NCBI GenBank assembly: GCA_965217685.1
Contig: CBDCIZ010000003.1
Span: 1,674,001-1,738,000 of the forward strand
DNA length: 64,000 bases
Source: Aurantimonas sp965217685
GTDB taxonomy: Bacteria; Pseudomonadota; Alphaproteobacteria; Rhizobiales; Rhizobiaceae
Direction of reading: 5' to 3'
Below are positions 1 through 8,665 of this stretch, in pieces. Position 1 is the first letter of the stretch, and each line of letters begins with the position of its first letter. Position numbers and translations under genes: made by a program. The notes beneath the pieces were generated by a model that saw only the letters and a list, made by a program, of their open reading frames with translations, was not told the origin of the DNA and made no database searches.

Positions 1-260
1 GCATCGCCCAGCCGCTGGCGGTCTATGTCGACCTGCATGGCACCGGCAACAACGTCGACGAGGTTCAGGTCGAGAAGGCGATTCGCTCGGTCATGGATCT
101 GTCGCCGACCGGCATCCGCCGGCATCTCGACCTCAACAAGCCCATCTACGCCAAGACGGCGGCCTACGGCCATTTCGGCCGCAAGGCCGGGCGCGACGGT
201 TCCTTCTCCTGGGAGAAGACCGATCTCGCCTCCAAGCTGAAGGCCGCCATCGCGGCCTGA
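1..260 (+). CDS. metK: S-adenosylmethionine synthase, C-terminal fragment
   Basis: Only the last 85 codons are present, read from base 3; the gene starts before the window. The reading matches the MetK C-terminal domain: a Y-V-D-L-H-G-T-G stretch, a segment with DLNKPIYAKTAAYGHFGR, then a lysine-rich end. MetK makes S-adenosylmethionine from methionine and ATP in the cytoplasm and works as a tetramer. Its stop is 9 bases before trmB, which uses the S-adenosylmethionine product, so the two are probably cotranscribed. A metK-trmB-rimP order is usual in Rhizobiales. Confidence 0.93.
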   Translation, partial: IAQPLAVYVDLHGTGNNVDEVQVEKAIRSVMDLSPTGIRRHLDLNKPIYAKTAAYGHFGRKAGRDGSFSWEKTDLASKLKAAIAA

Positions 261-269
261 CGTTCGACG

Positions 270-983
270 ATGCCGGACGGAACCCATGATGACGCGCGCC
301 CCAAAAGGGCGCGCGAAGCTTTTTTCGGGCGGCTGAAGGGCCCGAAGCTCAGACCCGGCCAGGCCGCGCTTCTTGAAGAGGTGCTGCCGCGGCTGCGCGT
401 CGATCTCGGTTGCGCCCCACCCACCGACCTGACGACGCTCTTCGTGGTCCCGGTCGAGAATGTCCGCCTGGAGATCGGCTTCGGCGGCGGCGAGCATCTG
501 GTGCATGAAAGTGGCCGGTTTTCACAGACCGGCTTCATCGGCGTCGAGCCCTTCGTCAACGGCATGGCCAAGCTTTTGTCGACCATCGCGGACGATCCGA
601 GGCAAAATCTACGCCTCTACGACGACGATGCGACCCGACTTCTCGACTGGCTGCCGGATGAAAGTCTTGCCGGAATCGACCTGTTCTATCCCGATCCCTG
701 GCCGAAGCAGCGCCACTTCAAGCGGCGCTTCGTCAGTGCCCGCAATCTCGACCGGATGGCGCGGGTGCTCAGACCCGGCGCGCCCTTCCGCTTCGCCTCG
801 GATATCGACACCTATGTCGACTGGACCTTGCAGCATTGCCGGGATCGGCCGGAGTTCGACTGGACGGCCAGCCGCGCTGCCGACTGGCATACGCCCTTCG
901 ATGCCTGGCCCGGTACACGTTACGAGGCCAAGGCGTTCCGCGAGGGCCGGCGACCCGCCTATCTCACCTTCGTCAGGCGCTAA
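270..983 (+). CDS. trmB: tRNA (guanine-N7-)-methyltransferase TrmB
   Basis: A 237-residue SAM-dependent methyltransferase that forms m7G at position 46 in the variable loop of tRNA. The SAM-binding glycine motif LEIGFGGGEHL lies near residues 70-80. The family signature DLFYPDPWPKQRHFKRR lies near residues 140-155, and the C-terminal part carries the expected TRYEAKAFREGR segment. Length is normal for the family; alphaproteobacterial members have a basic N-terminus like this one (residues 8-25). It follows metK closely and is probably in the same transcript. A separate promoter and an intrinsic terminator lie downstream, before rimP. Confidence 0.95.
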   Translation: MPDGTHDDARPKRAREAFFGRLKGPKLRPGQAALLEEVLPRLRVDLGCAPPTDLTTLFVVPVENVRLEIGFGGGEHLVHESGRFSQTGFIGVEPFVNGMAKLLSTIADDPRQNLRLYDDDATRLLDWLPDESLAGIDLFYPDPWPKQRHFKRRFVSARNLDRMARVLRPGAPFRFASDIDTYVDWTLQHCRDRPEFDWTASRAADWHTPFDAWPGTRYEAKAFREGRRPAYLTFVRR

Positions 984-1018
984 AACCGCCGGGATCGACG
1001 ATCGGCATTCGAGATGGG

Positions 1019-1047
1019 TTGATCCATACCGCCGTTCGGCGTATAGC
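1019..1047 (+). promoter_or_regulatory. Candidate sigma-70 promoter for the rimP-nusA-infB operon
   Basis: TTGATC (1019-1024) and TATAGC (1042-1047) are separated by exactly 17 bases. This predicts transcription starting near 1053-1056, about 25 bases before the intrinsic terminator at 1078. Seen by eye only; no start-site data. Confidence 0.5.
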
Positions 1048-1077
1048 ACCGTCATATTCTCAGCGATGGCTTCGTGA

Positions 1078-1107
1078 GAGTGGGTCCAGCCGGTCCCGCT
1101 CTTTTTT
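1078..1107 (+). terminator. Intrinsic terminator, possibly a leader attenuator of the rimP operon
   Basis: A 7-bp stem (GAGTGGG at 1078-1084 with CCCGCTC at 1095-1101, one G-U pair) with a 10-base loop is followed at once by six T residues (1102-1107). It can end trmB transcription. Because a good promoter lies just upstream at 1019-1047, it would also sit inside the 5' leader of rimP-nusA-infB and could act as a premature terminator sensing NusA or elongation state. Confidence 0.75.
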
Positions 1108-1185
1108 GTTTGGACGAAGCCTTCCGAAGACGACACCTGCCGGGCCGTTCCTCATGGGGCGCCGCAAATCCGTTGGAGAGCGACC

Positions 1186-1815
1186 ATCAGCGATACGAGC
1201 CGCATCGTCACCGAACAGGGTCTGGAAGCCAAGGTCGCCGCCGTCGTGGAGCCGGCGATCGAGCAGATCGGCTATCGCCTGGTGCGGGTGCGCATATCGG
1301 GGCTGAACGGCATGACCCTGCAGATTATGGCCGAGCGGCCTGACGGTTCGATGAATGTCGAGGGTTGCGAGGAGGTGTCGCGGGCGATCTCGCCGGTGCT
1401 GGATGTCGACGATCCGATCGACAAGGCCTATCATCTGGAGGTGTCGTCGCCGGGCATCGACCGGCCGCTGGTGCGTCATTCCGATTTCGAGACCTGGGCC
1501 GGCTTCCTGATGAAGCTGGAAACTTCCCGTCTGATCAATGAGCGCAAGCGCTATCGCGGCAAGATCGTCAAGGTGACGGACACCGCGATCACCGTCGATC
1601 GCGATGCACCGGCCGAGGGCGAGCCGGCTCAGGTCGAGATTCCGCTCGATGCTATCGGCGAGGCGCGGCTGATCCTCACCGACGATCTGATCGAGGCCTC
1701 GCTGAAGGCCGACAAGGCCGCCCGCAAGGGGCGCGGCGAACCGGACCCGACCGACGCAGACGCAGAAACCGCGGTGGCGACGGATGGTGCGACCCCGGTG
1801 CGGCATGACAATTGA
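1186..1815 (+). CDS. rimP: Ribosome maturation factor RimP
   Basis: RimP assists 30S subunit maturation. From 1246 the reading begins EPAIEQIGYRLVRVRI, followed by the SPGIDRPL signature near residues 88-95 of the longer form, then the C-terminal SH3-like domain. Homology to the family clearly begins upstream of the first GTG at 1246: codons 1186-1245 read ISDTSRIVTEQGLEAKVAAV. No in-frame ATG, GTG or TTG exists between the conserved part and about 1120, whereas GGAG at 1175-1178 lies 7 bases before an ATC codon at 1186. I therefore place the start at ATC 1186 (209 residues, a normal length). If AUC initiation is wrong, GTG 1246 gives an N-terminally short protein with no good Shine-Dalgarno. 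First gene of the rimP-nusA-ylxR-infB operon. Confidence 0.85.
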   Translation: MSDTSRIVTEQGLEAKVAAVVEPAIEQIGYRLVRVRISGLNGMTLQIMAERPDGSMNVEGCEEVSRAISPVLDVDDPIDKAYHLEVSSPGIDRPLVRHSDFETWAGFLMKLETSRLINERKRYRGKIVKVTDTAITVDRDAPAEGEPAQVEIPLDAIGEARLILTDDLIEASLKADKAARKGRGEPDPTDADAETAVATDGATPVRHDN

Positions 1816-1986
1816 AGCCCGGTCGGCCGTGGCCGTTTCGCGGCGGCCGACCGGGCGAGGCCCGATGAGGGGCTGACAAGTTAGTGCATGCGGTTGGGTG
1901 ACGAGAGAAGCCCGGCCGATCGAGGGACCAAGTGATGGAGCCGCGAGCGCCCAGGGCGAACCGGTTGGAAATCAGGAGACGATGAA

Positions 1987-3597
1987 ATGGCCGTCAGTGC
2001 GAACCGACTGGAGCTTCTGCAGATTGCGGATGCCGTCGCGCGGGAAAAATCGATCGATCGCGAGATCGTCATCGGCGCCATGGCCGACGCCATTCAGAAG
2101 GCTGCGCGCTCGCGCTACGGCCAGGAGACCAATATCCGCGTCGACATCAACCAGAAGACCGGCGAGATGAAACTGCAGCGGCTGCTCGAAGTGGTCGAAC
2201 AGGTCGACGACCCGAACACGCAGATCTACCTCGATCTCGCCCGCGACAAGAATCCCGACGCCGAGCCCGGCGACTTTATCGCCGAGCAGTTGCCGCCGAT
2301 GGATTTCGGCCGCATCGCCGCCCAGTCGGCCAAGCAGGTCATCGTCCAGAAGGTCCGCGACGCCGAGCGCGACAACCAGTACGAAGAATATGTCGGTCGC
2401 GTCGGCGAGATCGTGAACGGCACCGTCAAGCGGGTCGAATACGGCAACGTCATCGTCGATCTCGGCAAGGGCGAGGCGATCATCCGCCGCGACGAGCAGA
2501 TTCCGCGCGAGCTCTTCCGCTATGGCGACCGCGTGCGTGCCTATGTCTACGACGTGCGCCGCGAGCCGCGGGGTCCGCAGATTTTCATGTCGCGTACCCA
2601 TCCGCAGTTCATGGCAAAGCTCTTCACCATGGAAGTGCCGGAAATCTACGACGGCATCATCACGATCAAGGCCGTCGCCCGCGACCCCGGTTCGCGCGCC
2701 AAGATTGCCGTGATCTCGTCGGATTCCTCGGTCGACCCGGTCGGTGCCTGCGTCGGCATGCGCGGCTCGCGGGTTCAGGCCGTCGTCGGCGAACTCCAGG
2801 GCGAGAAGATCGACATCATTCCCTGGTCGCCGGATGCCGCGTCCTTCCTCGTGAATGCCTTGCAGCCGGCGGAAGTCGCCAAGGTGGTGCTCGACGAGGA
2901 CGCCGAGAGGATTGAAGTCGTCGTTCCCGACGACCAGCTTTCGCTTGCGATCGGTCGGCGCGGCCAGAACGTCCGCCTCGCCTCGCAGCTGACCGGCTGG
3001 GACATCGACATCCTGACCGAGGAAGAGGAGTCGCAGAGGCGCCAGAAGGAATTCGCCGAGCGCTCCGAGATCTTCATGAACGCCCTCGACGTCGACGAGA
3101 TGGTCGGCCAGGTGCTGGCATCGGAAGGTTTTGCGAGCGTCGAGGAAGTGGCCTATGTCGATCCCGAGGAGGTCTCCTCGATCGACGGCTTCGACGAGGA
3201 CACCGCGGCCGAATTGCAGGCCCGCGCCCGCGAATATCTCGAGCGAATCGAGGCCGAGCACGAGACCAGGCGCGTCGATCTGGGCGTTGCCGACGAGCTC
3301 AAGGAGATCGATGGCCTGACGACGCCGATGCTGGTCGCGCTGGGCGAGAACGACATCAAGTCCATGGAGGATTTCGCTGGCTCCGTTGCCGATGATCTTC
3401 TCGGCTGGACCGAGCGCAAGGACGGCGAACTGAAGCGCTATCCCGGCGCGCTGGCCGGCTTCGACGTCTCGCGTGTCGACGCCGACCGCATGATCATTGA
3501 TGCACGCCTGAAAGTGGGCTGGATCACCGAGGCCGATCTCGCCGGTCCGGCCGAGGACGAGGAAAATGCCGAGGAAGCCGAGGTGGCGGAGGCCTGA
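1987..3597 (+). CDS. nusA: Transcription termination/antitermination factor NusA
   Basis: A 536-residue protein that binds RNA polymerase and controls pausing, termination and antitermination. Domains seen in order: N-terminal RNAP-binding domain (about 1-125) with KSIDREIVIGAM; S1 domain (about 135-200) with GEIVNGTVKRVEYGNVIVDL; KH1 (about 230-280) with VGACVGMRGSRVQ; KH2 (about 305-350) with LSLAIGRRGQNVRLAS; and two C-terminal helix-hairpin-helix repeats (about 365-510). The start is fixed by GGAG at 1975-1978, 8 bases before ATG 1987. An ATG at 1982 is in another frame. The 171-base gap after rimP contains no clear terminator. Its end is followed within 26 bases by ylxR. Confidence 0.97.
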   Translation: MAVSANRLELLQIADAVAREKSIDREIVIGAMADAIQKAARSRYGQETNIRVDINQKTGEMKLQRLLEVVEQVDDPNTQIYLDLARDKNPDAEPGDFIAEQLPPMDFGRIAAQSAKQVIVQKVRDAERDNQYEEYVGRVGEIVNGTVKRVEYGNVIVDLGKGEAIIRRDEQIPRELFRYGDRVRAYVYDVRREPRGPQIFMSRTHPQFMAKLFTMEVPEIYDGIITIKAVARDPGSRAKIAVISSDSSVDPVGACVGMRGSRVQAVVGELQGEKIDIIPWSPDAASFLVNALQPAEVAKVVLDEDAERIEVVVPDDQLSLAIGRRGQNVRLASQLTGWDIDILTEEEESQRRQKEFAERSEIFMNALDVDEMVGQVLASEGFASVEEVAYVDPEEVSSIDGFDEDTAAELQARAREYLERIEAEHETRRVDLGVADELKEIDGLTTPMLVALGENDIKSMEDFAGSVADDLLGWTERKDGELKRYPGALAGFDVSRVDADRMIIDARLKVGWITEADLAGPAEDEENAEEAEVAEA

Positions 3598-3622
3598 GGT
3601 CCTGGCCGGAGGCTCCGTTCCG

Positions 3623-4381
3623 ATGGGACGCGAAGCGACCAAACGGGGTGAGGCAGAGGATGGCGTCGAACGGCCAGCCGCAGTCGAGGCTTCGGGCGTG
3701 AAGTTTCCAGGGGTCGGGAGCCGTAGTGACAGGGCCCAGGGGGATGAGGCAAACTCCGGACCCGAGGCGGGAAAGGACACGGGCTTGAACGATCGCAGCT
3801 GCATCGTCTCGCGCGAGCGCCTCGACCCGGAGTTCTTGATCCGCTTCGTGCTCGGGCCCGACGGATCGGTGGTGCCGGATCTGAAACGCAAGCTGCCCGG
3901 ACGCGGCGCCCATGTGGCGCTGAGCCGGGAGGCGGTGGACGCGGCTGCGAAGCGAAAGCTCTTTGCCCGGGCGTTCAAGGCGAAGACGAATGGGCCGGAC
4001 GATCTCGGCGCACTTGTCGACGAATTGTTGGTGAAGTCGGCGCTCGGCGCCCTCGGCATCGCCCGCAAGGCCGGGCAGTTGGTGACCGGGGCGACGAAGG
4101 TCGATGGAGCGATCCGCACCGGCCGCGCGTTGTTGGTCGTTCAGGCCAGGGACGCCGCGCCCGATGGGGTGCGCAAGATGGATGCGGCACGGCGAGCGGC
4201 CGCCTATGCGTCCGACGAGCCGATGACGCCCGTTGATCGTCAACTGACGGCCGACGAATTGGGTTTGGCGTTCGGTGGTGGGAATGTGATACATGCAGCC
4301 ATCCTTGCCGGTGAGGCGGGTGCGGCTGCGGCGAAGCGCTTGGCCGCGCTCGCGACATATCGGGGCGAAGGCTCCGCATAG
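3623..4381 (+). CDS. YlxR-family RNA-binding protein fused to an L7Ae/L30e-like domain
   Basis: About 252 residues. After a non-conserved N-terminal stretch of about 55 residues comes a DUF448/YlxR domain (RSCIVSRERLDPEFLIRFVL ... DLKRKLPGRGAHV), then an L7Ae/L30e-like domain (LLVKSALGALGIARKAGQLVTG ... AIRTGRALLVV). This two-domain form is usual in alphaproteobacteria; YlxR and YlxQ are separate genes in Firmicutes. It lies between nusA and infB, the family's fixed position, so a role in ribosome or RNase P related RNA binding is likely. Start: GGAGG at 3608-3612 is 10 bases before ATG 3623. An ATG at 3566 inside nusA is also in frame but less well placed. Confidence 0.88.
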   Translation: MGREATKRGEAEDGVERPAAVEASGVKFPGVGSRSDRAQGDEANSGPEAGKDTGLNDRSCIVSRERLDPEFLIRFVLGPDGSVVPDLKRKLPGRGAHVALSREAVDAAAKRKLFARAFKAKTNGPDDLGALVDELLVKSALGALGIARKAGQLVTGATKVDGAIRTGRALLVVQARDAAPDGVRKMDAARRAAAYASDEPMTPVDRQLTADELGLAFGGGNVIHAAILAGEAGAAAAKRLAALATYRGEGSA

Positions 4382-4513
4382 GGGCCCGGAGTTGCTCTTC
4401 AGTGAGCCGCGGGACCTTGAGATTTTGACCGTCACGGAAGCGCCTGAACAGCGACGCTCCGGGCAAGAGATGTAGGGCGCGGGATCTGACCCGCGCAGGA
4501 AGCGGAAGCGTAG

Positions 4514-7500
4514 ATGAGCGATACCAAGTCCGGCGACGACAAGACCTTGAGCGTGAGCACCAAGAAGACTCTGACCCTGAAGCGTGGCGGCATCGAGCAG
4601 TCGACGGTTCGGCAGAACTTCTCGCATGGGCGCACGAACAACGTCGTCGTCGAGACCAAGAAGCGGCGGATCACCAAGCCGGACGAGCGCGAGGCATCTC
4701 CCTCGATCGCAGCCGGCCTGAAGCCGCGTGAGCCCCAGCCCGAAGCGAAGGCCGCGCCGACTCCCGCTCCGGCTCAGACGGCCCCCCAGGCGACGGATGA
4801 GGCCAAGTCCGCTGTTCCGGCGCCGGCTGCGGAAGCCACGACGCCGATACCGGCCGCATCGGAGGCGAAGGCGACAGCGTCGGCTACAGGCGAGGCGGCC
4901 AAGCCTGCCATCGCGTCGCCGCCGGTTCGTCCCCAGACGGGCGGCAAGCCACAGCAGATTCAGATCGGGCCGAAGCCGGGTTCCGAACCCGTCGCCGCGC
5001 TGGAGGCCGAAAAGACGGCTGAGGCACCCGCCGCCGAGGTGGCCGCCGCACCGGAGGCCGAGGCAGCGTCGACCGACGCGGTTGCCGAGGCAAAGTCGGC
5101 TGATTCCAAGTCCTCGGCTTCGGCATCCGCTCCGAAGGCAGAAGCTCCGCGTCCCGCCGCATCGACGTCGCCTGCGGCGACCGCTCGCCTGTCGAGCGGC
5201 CCGTCGGCGGCCCGACCCGGCGCGCCGTCTTCGCAAGGGCCCCGCAGCGGTGCCTCGGCGCCGGCCGGTCGCCCCGGATCGCAGGGTGCGCCCGGTGGCC
5301 GCCCCGGCCAAAGCCAGGGCGCTCCGCGTCCGGGCGGTGGCCGTGATGGCGCCCGTCCGGCTGCCGCCACGGGCAACAAGCCGCGCGGCGCCGTGCTATC
5401 GGATTTGTCGTCCCGCGAGATGGATGCCCGTCGCCGGGCGCTCGAACTGGCCAAGCAGCGCGAAGTCGAGGACCGCAGGCTCTTCCAGGAACAGGAAGCC
5501 CGTCGCGTTTCCGACGACGAGCGTCGTCGCACCGAGCGCGAGGAATCCGAAAAGCGCGCCGCCGAGGAGGCCGCGCGGCTCGAGCTCGAGGCCGAGGCTC
5601 GCCGCAAGGCAGAGGCTACTTCCGAGCGCCGTGGTCCGGCCGCGGCAGCCGGCGCCGGCAAGAAGGCCGTTGAGCCGATCGTCAGTGTGGCCGACGCCGA
5701 GGCGATGGCCGCGCGTGGCGAGGGCCGCCGTCGTCCGGTCGGCGAAGACGATCGGGCCCGTCCGGGCGTGCGTCGTCCGCTGAAGGGGGCGCCTGCCGAA
5801 GCGCCGAAGCCGGCCCGTCCGAGTCGCGATACAGGCCGTCGCAGCGGCAAGCTGACGCTCGACAAGGCGTTGACCTCCGAGGAGGGCGGCCGCGGTCGCT
5901 CGCTGTCGTCGACCCGGCGCCGCCAAGAGAAGTTCAAACGCTCGCAGCAGAACACGCCGCGGGAGAAGATTGCACGCGAAGTGATTATTCCAGAGACCAT
6001 CAGCATCCAGGAACTCGCCAACCGCATGTCGGAGCGTTCCGTCGACGTCATCAAGTTCCTGATGCAGCAGGGCCAGATGATGAAGCCCGGCGACATCATC
6101 GATCCCGATCTTGCCGAGCTGATCGCCGCCGAATTCGGCCACACGGTTCGCCGCGTCGCCGAGGCCGATGTCGAGCAGGGCATCTTCGACGTCGAGGACA
6201 GCCCGGAGAAGTCCGTGTCGCGTCCGCCGGTGGTTTCGATCATGGGCCATGTCGACCACGGCAAGACTTCGCTGCTCGACGCGATCCGCAACACCAAGGT
6301 GGTCTCGGGCGAGGCCGGCGGCATCACCCAGCACATCGGCGCCTATCAGGTCGAGCGCAACGGCCAGAAGATTTCGTTCATCGACACGCCCGGCCACGCC
6401 GCCTTTTCGGCGATGCGTGCCCGTGGCGCGGCCGCGACCGACATCGCCATTCTGGTGGTGGCGGCTGACGATTCGGTCATGCCGCAGACCATCGAGTCCA
6501 TCAATCACGCCAAGGCGGCGAGCGTCCCGATCATCGTGGCGATCAACAAGATGGACAAGCCGGGCGCCGACGCCGCGAAGGTCCGCAACGGCCTTCTGCA
6601 GCATGAAGTGTTCGTCGAATCCATGGGCGGCGAGGTCCTCGACGTCGAGGTCTCGGCGATGAAGGGCACCAATCTCGACAAGCTTCTCGACGCGATCCTG
6701 TTGCAGGCGGAATTCCTGGAACTGAAGGCCGATCCGACCCGCACGGCGGAAGGCACGGTCATCGAGGCGCAGCTCGACAAGGGCCGTGGCTCGGTCGCGA
6801 CCGTCCTCGTCCAGACCGGTACGCTGAAGATCGGCGACATCGTCGTGGCCGGCGACGAGTGGGGCCGCGTGCGCGCGCTCGTCAACGACAAGGGCGAGCA
6901 GCTTAAGGAAGCGCTACCTTCGATGCCGGTCGAGGTTCTCGGCATGCAGGGAACGCCGCTTGCGGGCGATCGCTTTGCCGTCGTGGACAGCGAATCCAAG
7001 GCTCGCGAGATCGCCGAATACCGTCAGCATCTGGCCCGCGAGATGCAGGTCGCCAAGAACGCCGGCCAGCGCGGTTCGCTCGAGCAGATGATGTCGCAGA
7101 TGCAGGACACGGGGCTCAAGGAGTTCCCGCTCCTGATCAAGGGCGACGTGCAGGGCTCGGTCGAAGCCATCGTCGGCGCGCTCGACAAGCTGGGCACCGA
7201 CGAGGTGCGCGCCCGCATCATCCATTCGGGTGCCGGCGCCATCACCGAAAGCGACGTGTCGCTCGCTGCGGCCTCGAGCGCTGCGATCATCGGCTTCAAC
7301 GTGCGCGCCAACAAGCAGGCCCGTGAGTCTTCGACCCGCGACGGCGTCGAGATCCGCTACTACAACATCATCTACGACCTGGTGGATGACGTGAAGGACG
7401 CGATGTCGGGACTCCTGCCGCCGGAGCGCCGCGAGACCTTCCTCGGCAACGCCGAGATCCGCGAGGTCTTCAACATCACCAAGGTCGGCAAGGTTGCCGG

Positions 7501-7729
7501 TTGTCTTGTCACCGAGGGCGAGGTCGAGCGCGGCGCGGGTGTCCGCCTCATCCGCGACGACGTCGTCATCCACGAGGGCACGCTCAAGACGCTCAAGCGC
7601 TTCAAGGACGAAGTGGCCAAGGTCGAAAGCGGCCAGGAGTGCGGCATGGCATTCGAGCGCTACGAAGATATTCGCGCCGGTGACATCATCGAATGCTTCC
7701 GCGTCGAGCACGTGGCGCGCACGCTGTAA
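4514..7729 (+). CDS. infB: Translation initiation factor IF-2
   Basis: 1071 residues; a GTPase that delivers formyl-Met-tRNA to the 30S subunit. Residues about 40-290 are a low-complexity Ala/Pro/Lys/Glu region, and 290-360 a charged helical stretch rich in Arg and Glu. The IF2_N domain follows (about 490-545), then the G domain with P-loop GHVDHGKT at 578-585, DTPGH near 625 and NKMD near 678. EF-Tu-like domains II and III follow, with the fMet-tRNA-binding C2 domain at the end. Start ATG 4514 has a purine-rich GGAAGCG upstream. The 132-base gap after ylxR has no terminator; a strong hairpin follows the gene, ending the operon. Confidence 0.97.
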   Translation: MSDTKSGDDKTLSVSTKKTLTLKRGGIEQSTVRQNFSHGRTNNVVVETKKRRITKPDEREASPSIAAGLKPREPQPEAKAAPTPAPAQTAPQATDEAKSAVPAPAAEATTPIPAASEAKATASATGEAAKPAIASPPVRPQTGGKPQQIQIGPKPGSEPVAALEAEKTAEAPAAEVAAAPEAEAASTDAVAEAKSADSKSSASASAPKAEAPRPAASTSPAATARLSSGPSAARPGAPSSQGPRSGASAPAGRPGSQGAPGGRPGQSQGAPRPGGGRDGARPAAATGNKPRGAVLSDLSSREMDARRRALELAKQREVEDRRLFQEQEARRVSDDERRRTEREESEKRAAEEAARLELEAEARRKAEATSERRGPAAAAGAGKKAVEPIVSVADAEAMAARGEGRRRPVGEDDRARPGVRRPLKGAPAEAPKPARPSRDTGRRSGKLTLDKALTSEEGGRGRSLSSTRRRQEKFKRSQQNTPREKIAREVIIPETISIQELANRMSERSVDVIKFLMQQGQMMKPGDIIDPDLAELIAAEFGHTVRRVAEADVEQGIFDVEDSPEKSVSRPPVVSIMGHVDHGKTSLLDAIRNTKVVSGEAGGITQHIGAYQVERNGQKISFIDTPGHAAFSAMRARGAAATDIAILVVAADDSVMPQTIESINHAKAASVPIIVAINKMDKPGADAAKVRNGLLQHEVFVESMGGEVLDVEVSAMKGTNLDKLLDAILLQAEFLELKADPTRTAEGTVIEAQLDKGRGSVATVLVQTGTLKIGDIVVAGDEWGRVRALVNDKGEQLKEALPSMPVEVLGMQGTPLAGDRFAVVDSESKAREIAEYRQHLAREMQVAKNAGQRGSLEQMMSQMQDTGLKEFPLLIKGDVQGSVEAIVGALDKLGTDEVRARIIHSGAGAITESDVSLAAASSAAIIGFNVRANKQARESSTRDGVEIRYYNIIYDLVDDVKDAMSGLLPPERRETFLGNAEIREVFNITKVGKVAGCLVTEGEVERGAGVRLIRDDVVIHEGTLKTLKRFKDEVAKVESGQECGMAFERYEDIRAGDIIECFRVEHVARTL

Positions 7730-7752
7730 GCTTTCCTGCTTCGGCCGGAATA

Positions 7753-7794
7753 CGGGAAACGGGCGGGGGGGTAACCCCGCCCGTTTCCCGTTGT
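7753..7794 (+). terminator. Strong hairpin terminator after infB
   Basis: A perfect 16-bp inverted repeat (7753-7768 with 7775-7790) with a 6-base loop. The downstream T run is weak (TTGT), so termination may be partial. It separates infB from the nitroreductase and from rbfA. Confidence 0.8.
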
Positions 7795-7887
7795 CACGTG
7801 GCCCTAGGTAACTTCGCAAAGCGCCGATGTCGGGCAAACCGGCTGTCCCGGTGATCCCTGACTTCCCGATGAACAAAAGGATGTTCG

Positions 7888-8493
7888 ATGATGTCCCACG
7901 CAATCCCCGATGCCGCCCTCGACCGTCTCTTCCGCGAAGCGCGCAGCGTGAATGCCTGGACGAACGAAGAGGTGTCCGAGACGACGATTCGGGCGCTCTA
8001 CGATCTCGTCAAGTTCGGTCCGACCAGTGGCAACTCCTCGCCGGCGCGCTTCCTGTTCATCGGCAAGGGCGAGGCACGCGACCGGCTGATCCCGCTTCTG
8101 TCCGAGGGCAACCGCGAAAAGTCGGCGTCGGCGCCCTGGGTGGCGATCATCGCCCATGATCTGGCCTTTTACGACAAGATGCCGTCGCTGTTTCCCAAGC
8201 GCCCCGACATGTTCGACGGGCTTCGTGACAAGCCGCAGGCCGCCGAGACCCACGCTTTTAGAAACGGCACCTTGCAGGGTGGCTATCTGATGCTCGCGGC
8301 TCGGGCGCTCGGTCTCGACGTCGGCCCGATGTCGGGCATCGATGCGGTCGGCATCGACAAGGCCTTCTTCGAGAGCCACCCCGAGCGCCGGACGTGGCGA
8401 ACGAATTTCGCCTGCGGCATCGGCTATGGCGCGGGCGCCAGCTTCGACCGGTTGCCCCGGTTGGACTTCGACGCGGCATCGGCGATCGTCTGA
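7888..8493 (+). CDS. RutE/HadB-like nitroreductase-family oxidoreductase (probable malonic semialdehyde reductase)
   Basis: 201 residues of the FMN-dependent nitroreductase fold. The opening with an LDRLFREARS segment, then NAWT and KFGPTSGNSSPARF (near residues 45-60), matches the RutE subgroup, which reduces malonic semialdehyde to 3-hydroxypropionate in uracil breakdown. Later GTLQGGYLMLAARALGLDVGPMSG and GYG are the usual flavin-binding helix and C-terminal glycine segment. No other rut gene is nearby, so the physiological substrate is open. It sits between infB and rbfA, normally adjacent, and follows the infB terminator, so it probably has its own promoter. Two ATG codons (7888, 7891) compete as start. 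Confidence 0.8.
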   Translation: MMSHAIPDAALDRLFREARSVNAWTNEEVSETTIRALYDLVKFGPTSGNSSPARFLFIGKGEARDRLIPLLSEGNREKSASAPWVAIIAHDLAFYDKMPSLFPKRPDMFDGLRDKPQAAETHAFRNGTLQGGYLMLAARALGLDVGPMSGIDAVGIDKAFFESHPERRTWRTNFACGIGYGAGASFDRLPRLDFDAASAIV

Positions 8494-8665
8494 GGTGCCG
8501 GTCGCGCCGCCGCCGGCCCCGCGATCGACGCCTGTCTTCTCGGGGCCGCCGTGACCGCCTTGCCGGCCGCATGGCATTCCCGTAACAGGTTCGACGACTC
8601 CGTTTTCAAGCTTTCAGCGTCGCCGGTCCGAGCGGGAGAAGCTCCCGCACTTCTCACAGGCTCAC

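Noticed and set aside
1972..4119. 715-codon minus-strand ORF opposite nusA
   Set aside because: Exact mirror of a clear NusA frame; its peptide has no domain and no ribosome site. It is a by-product of GC-rich codons.
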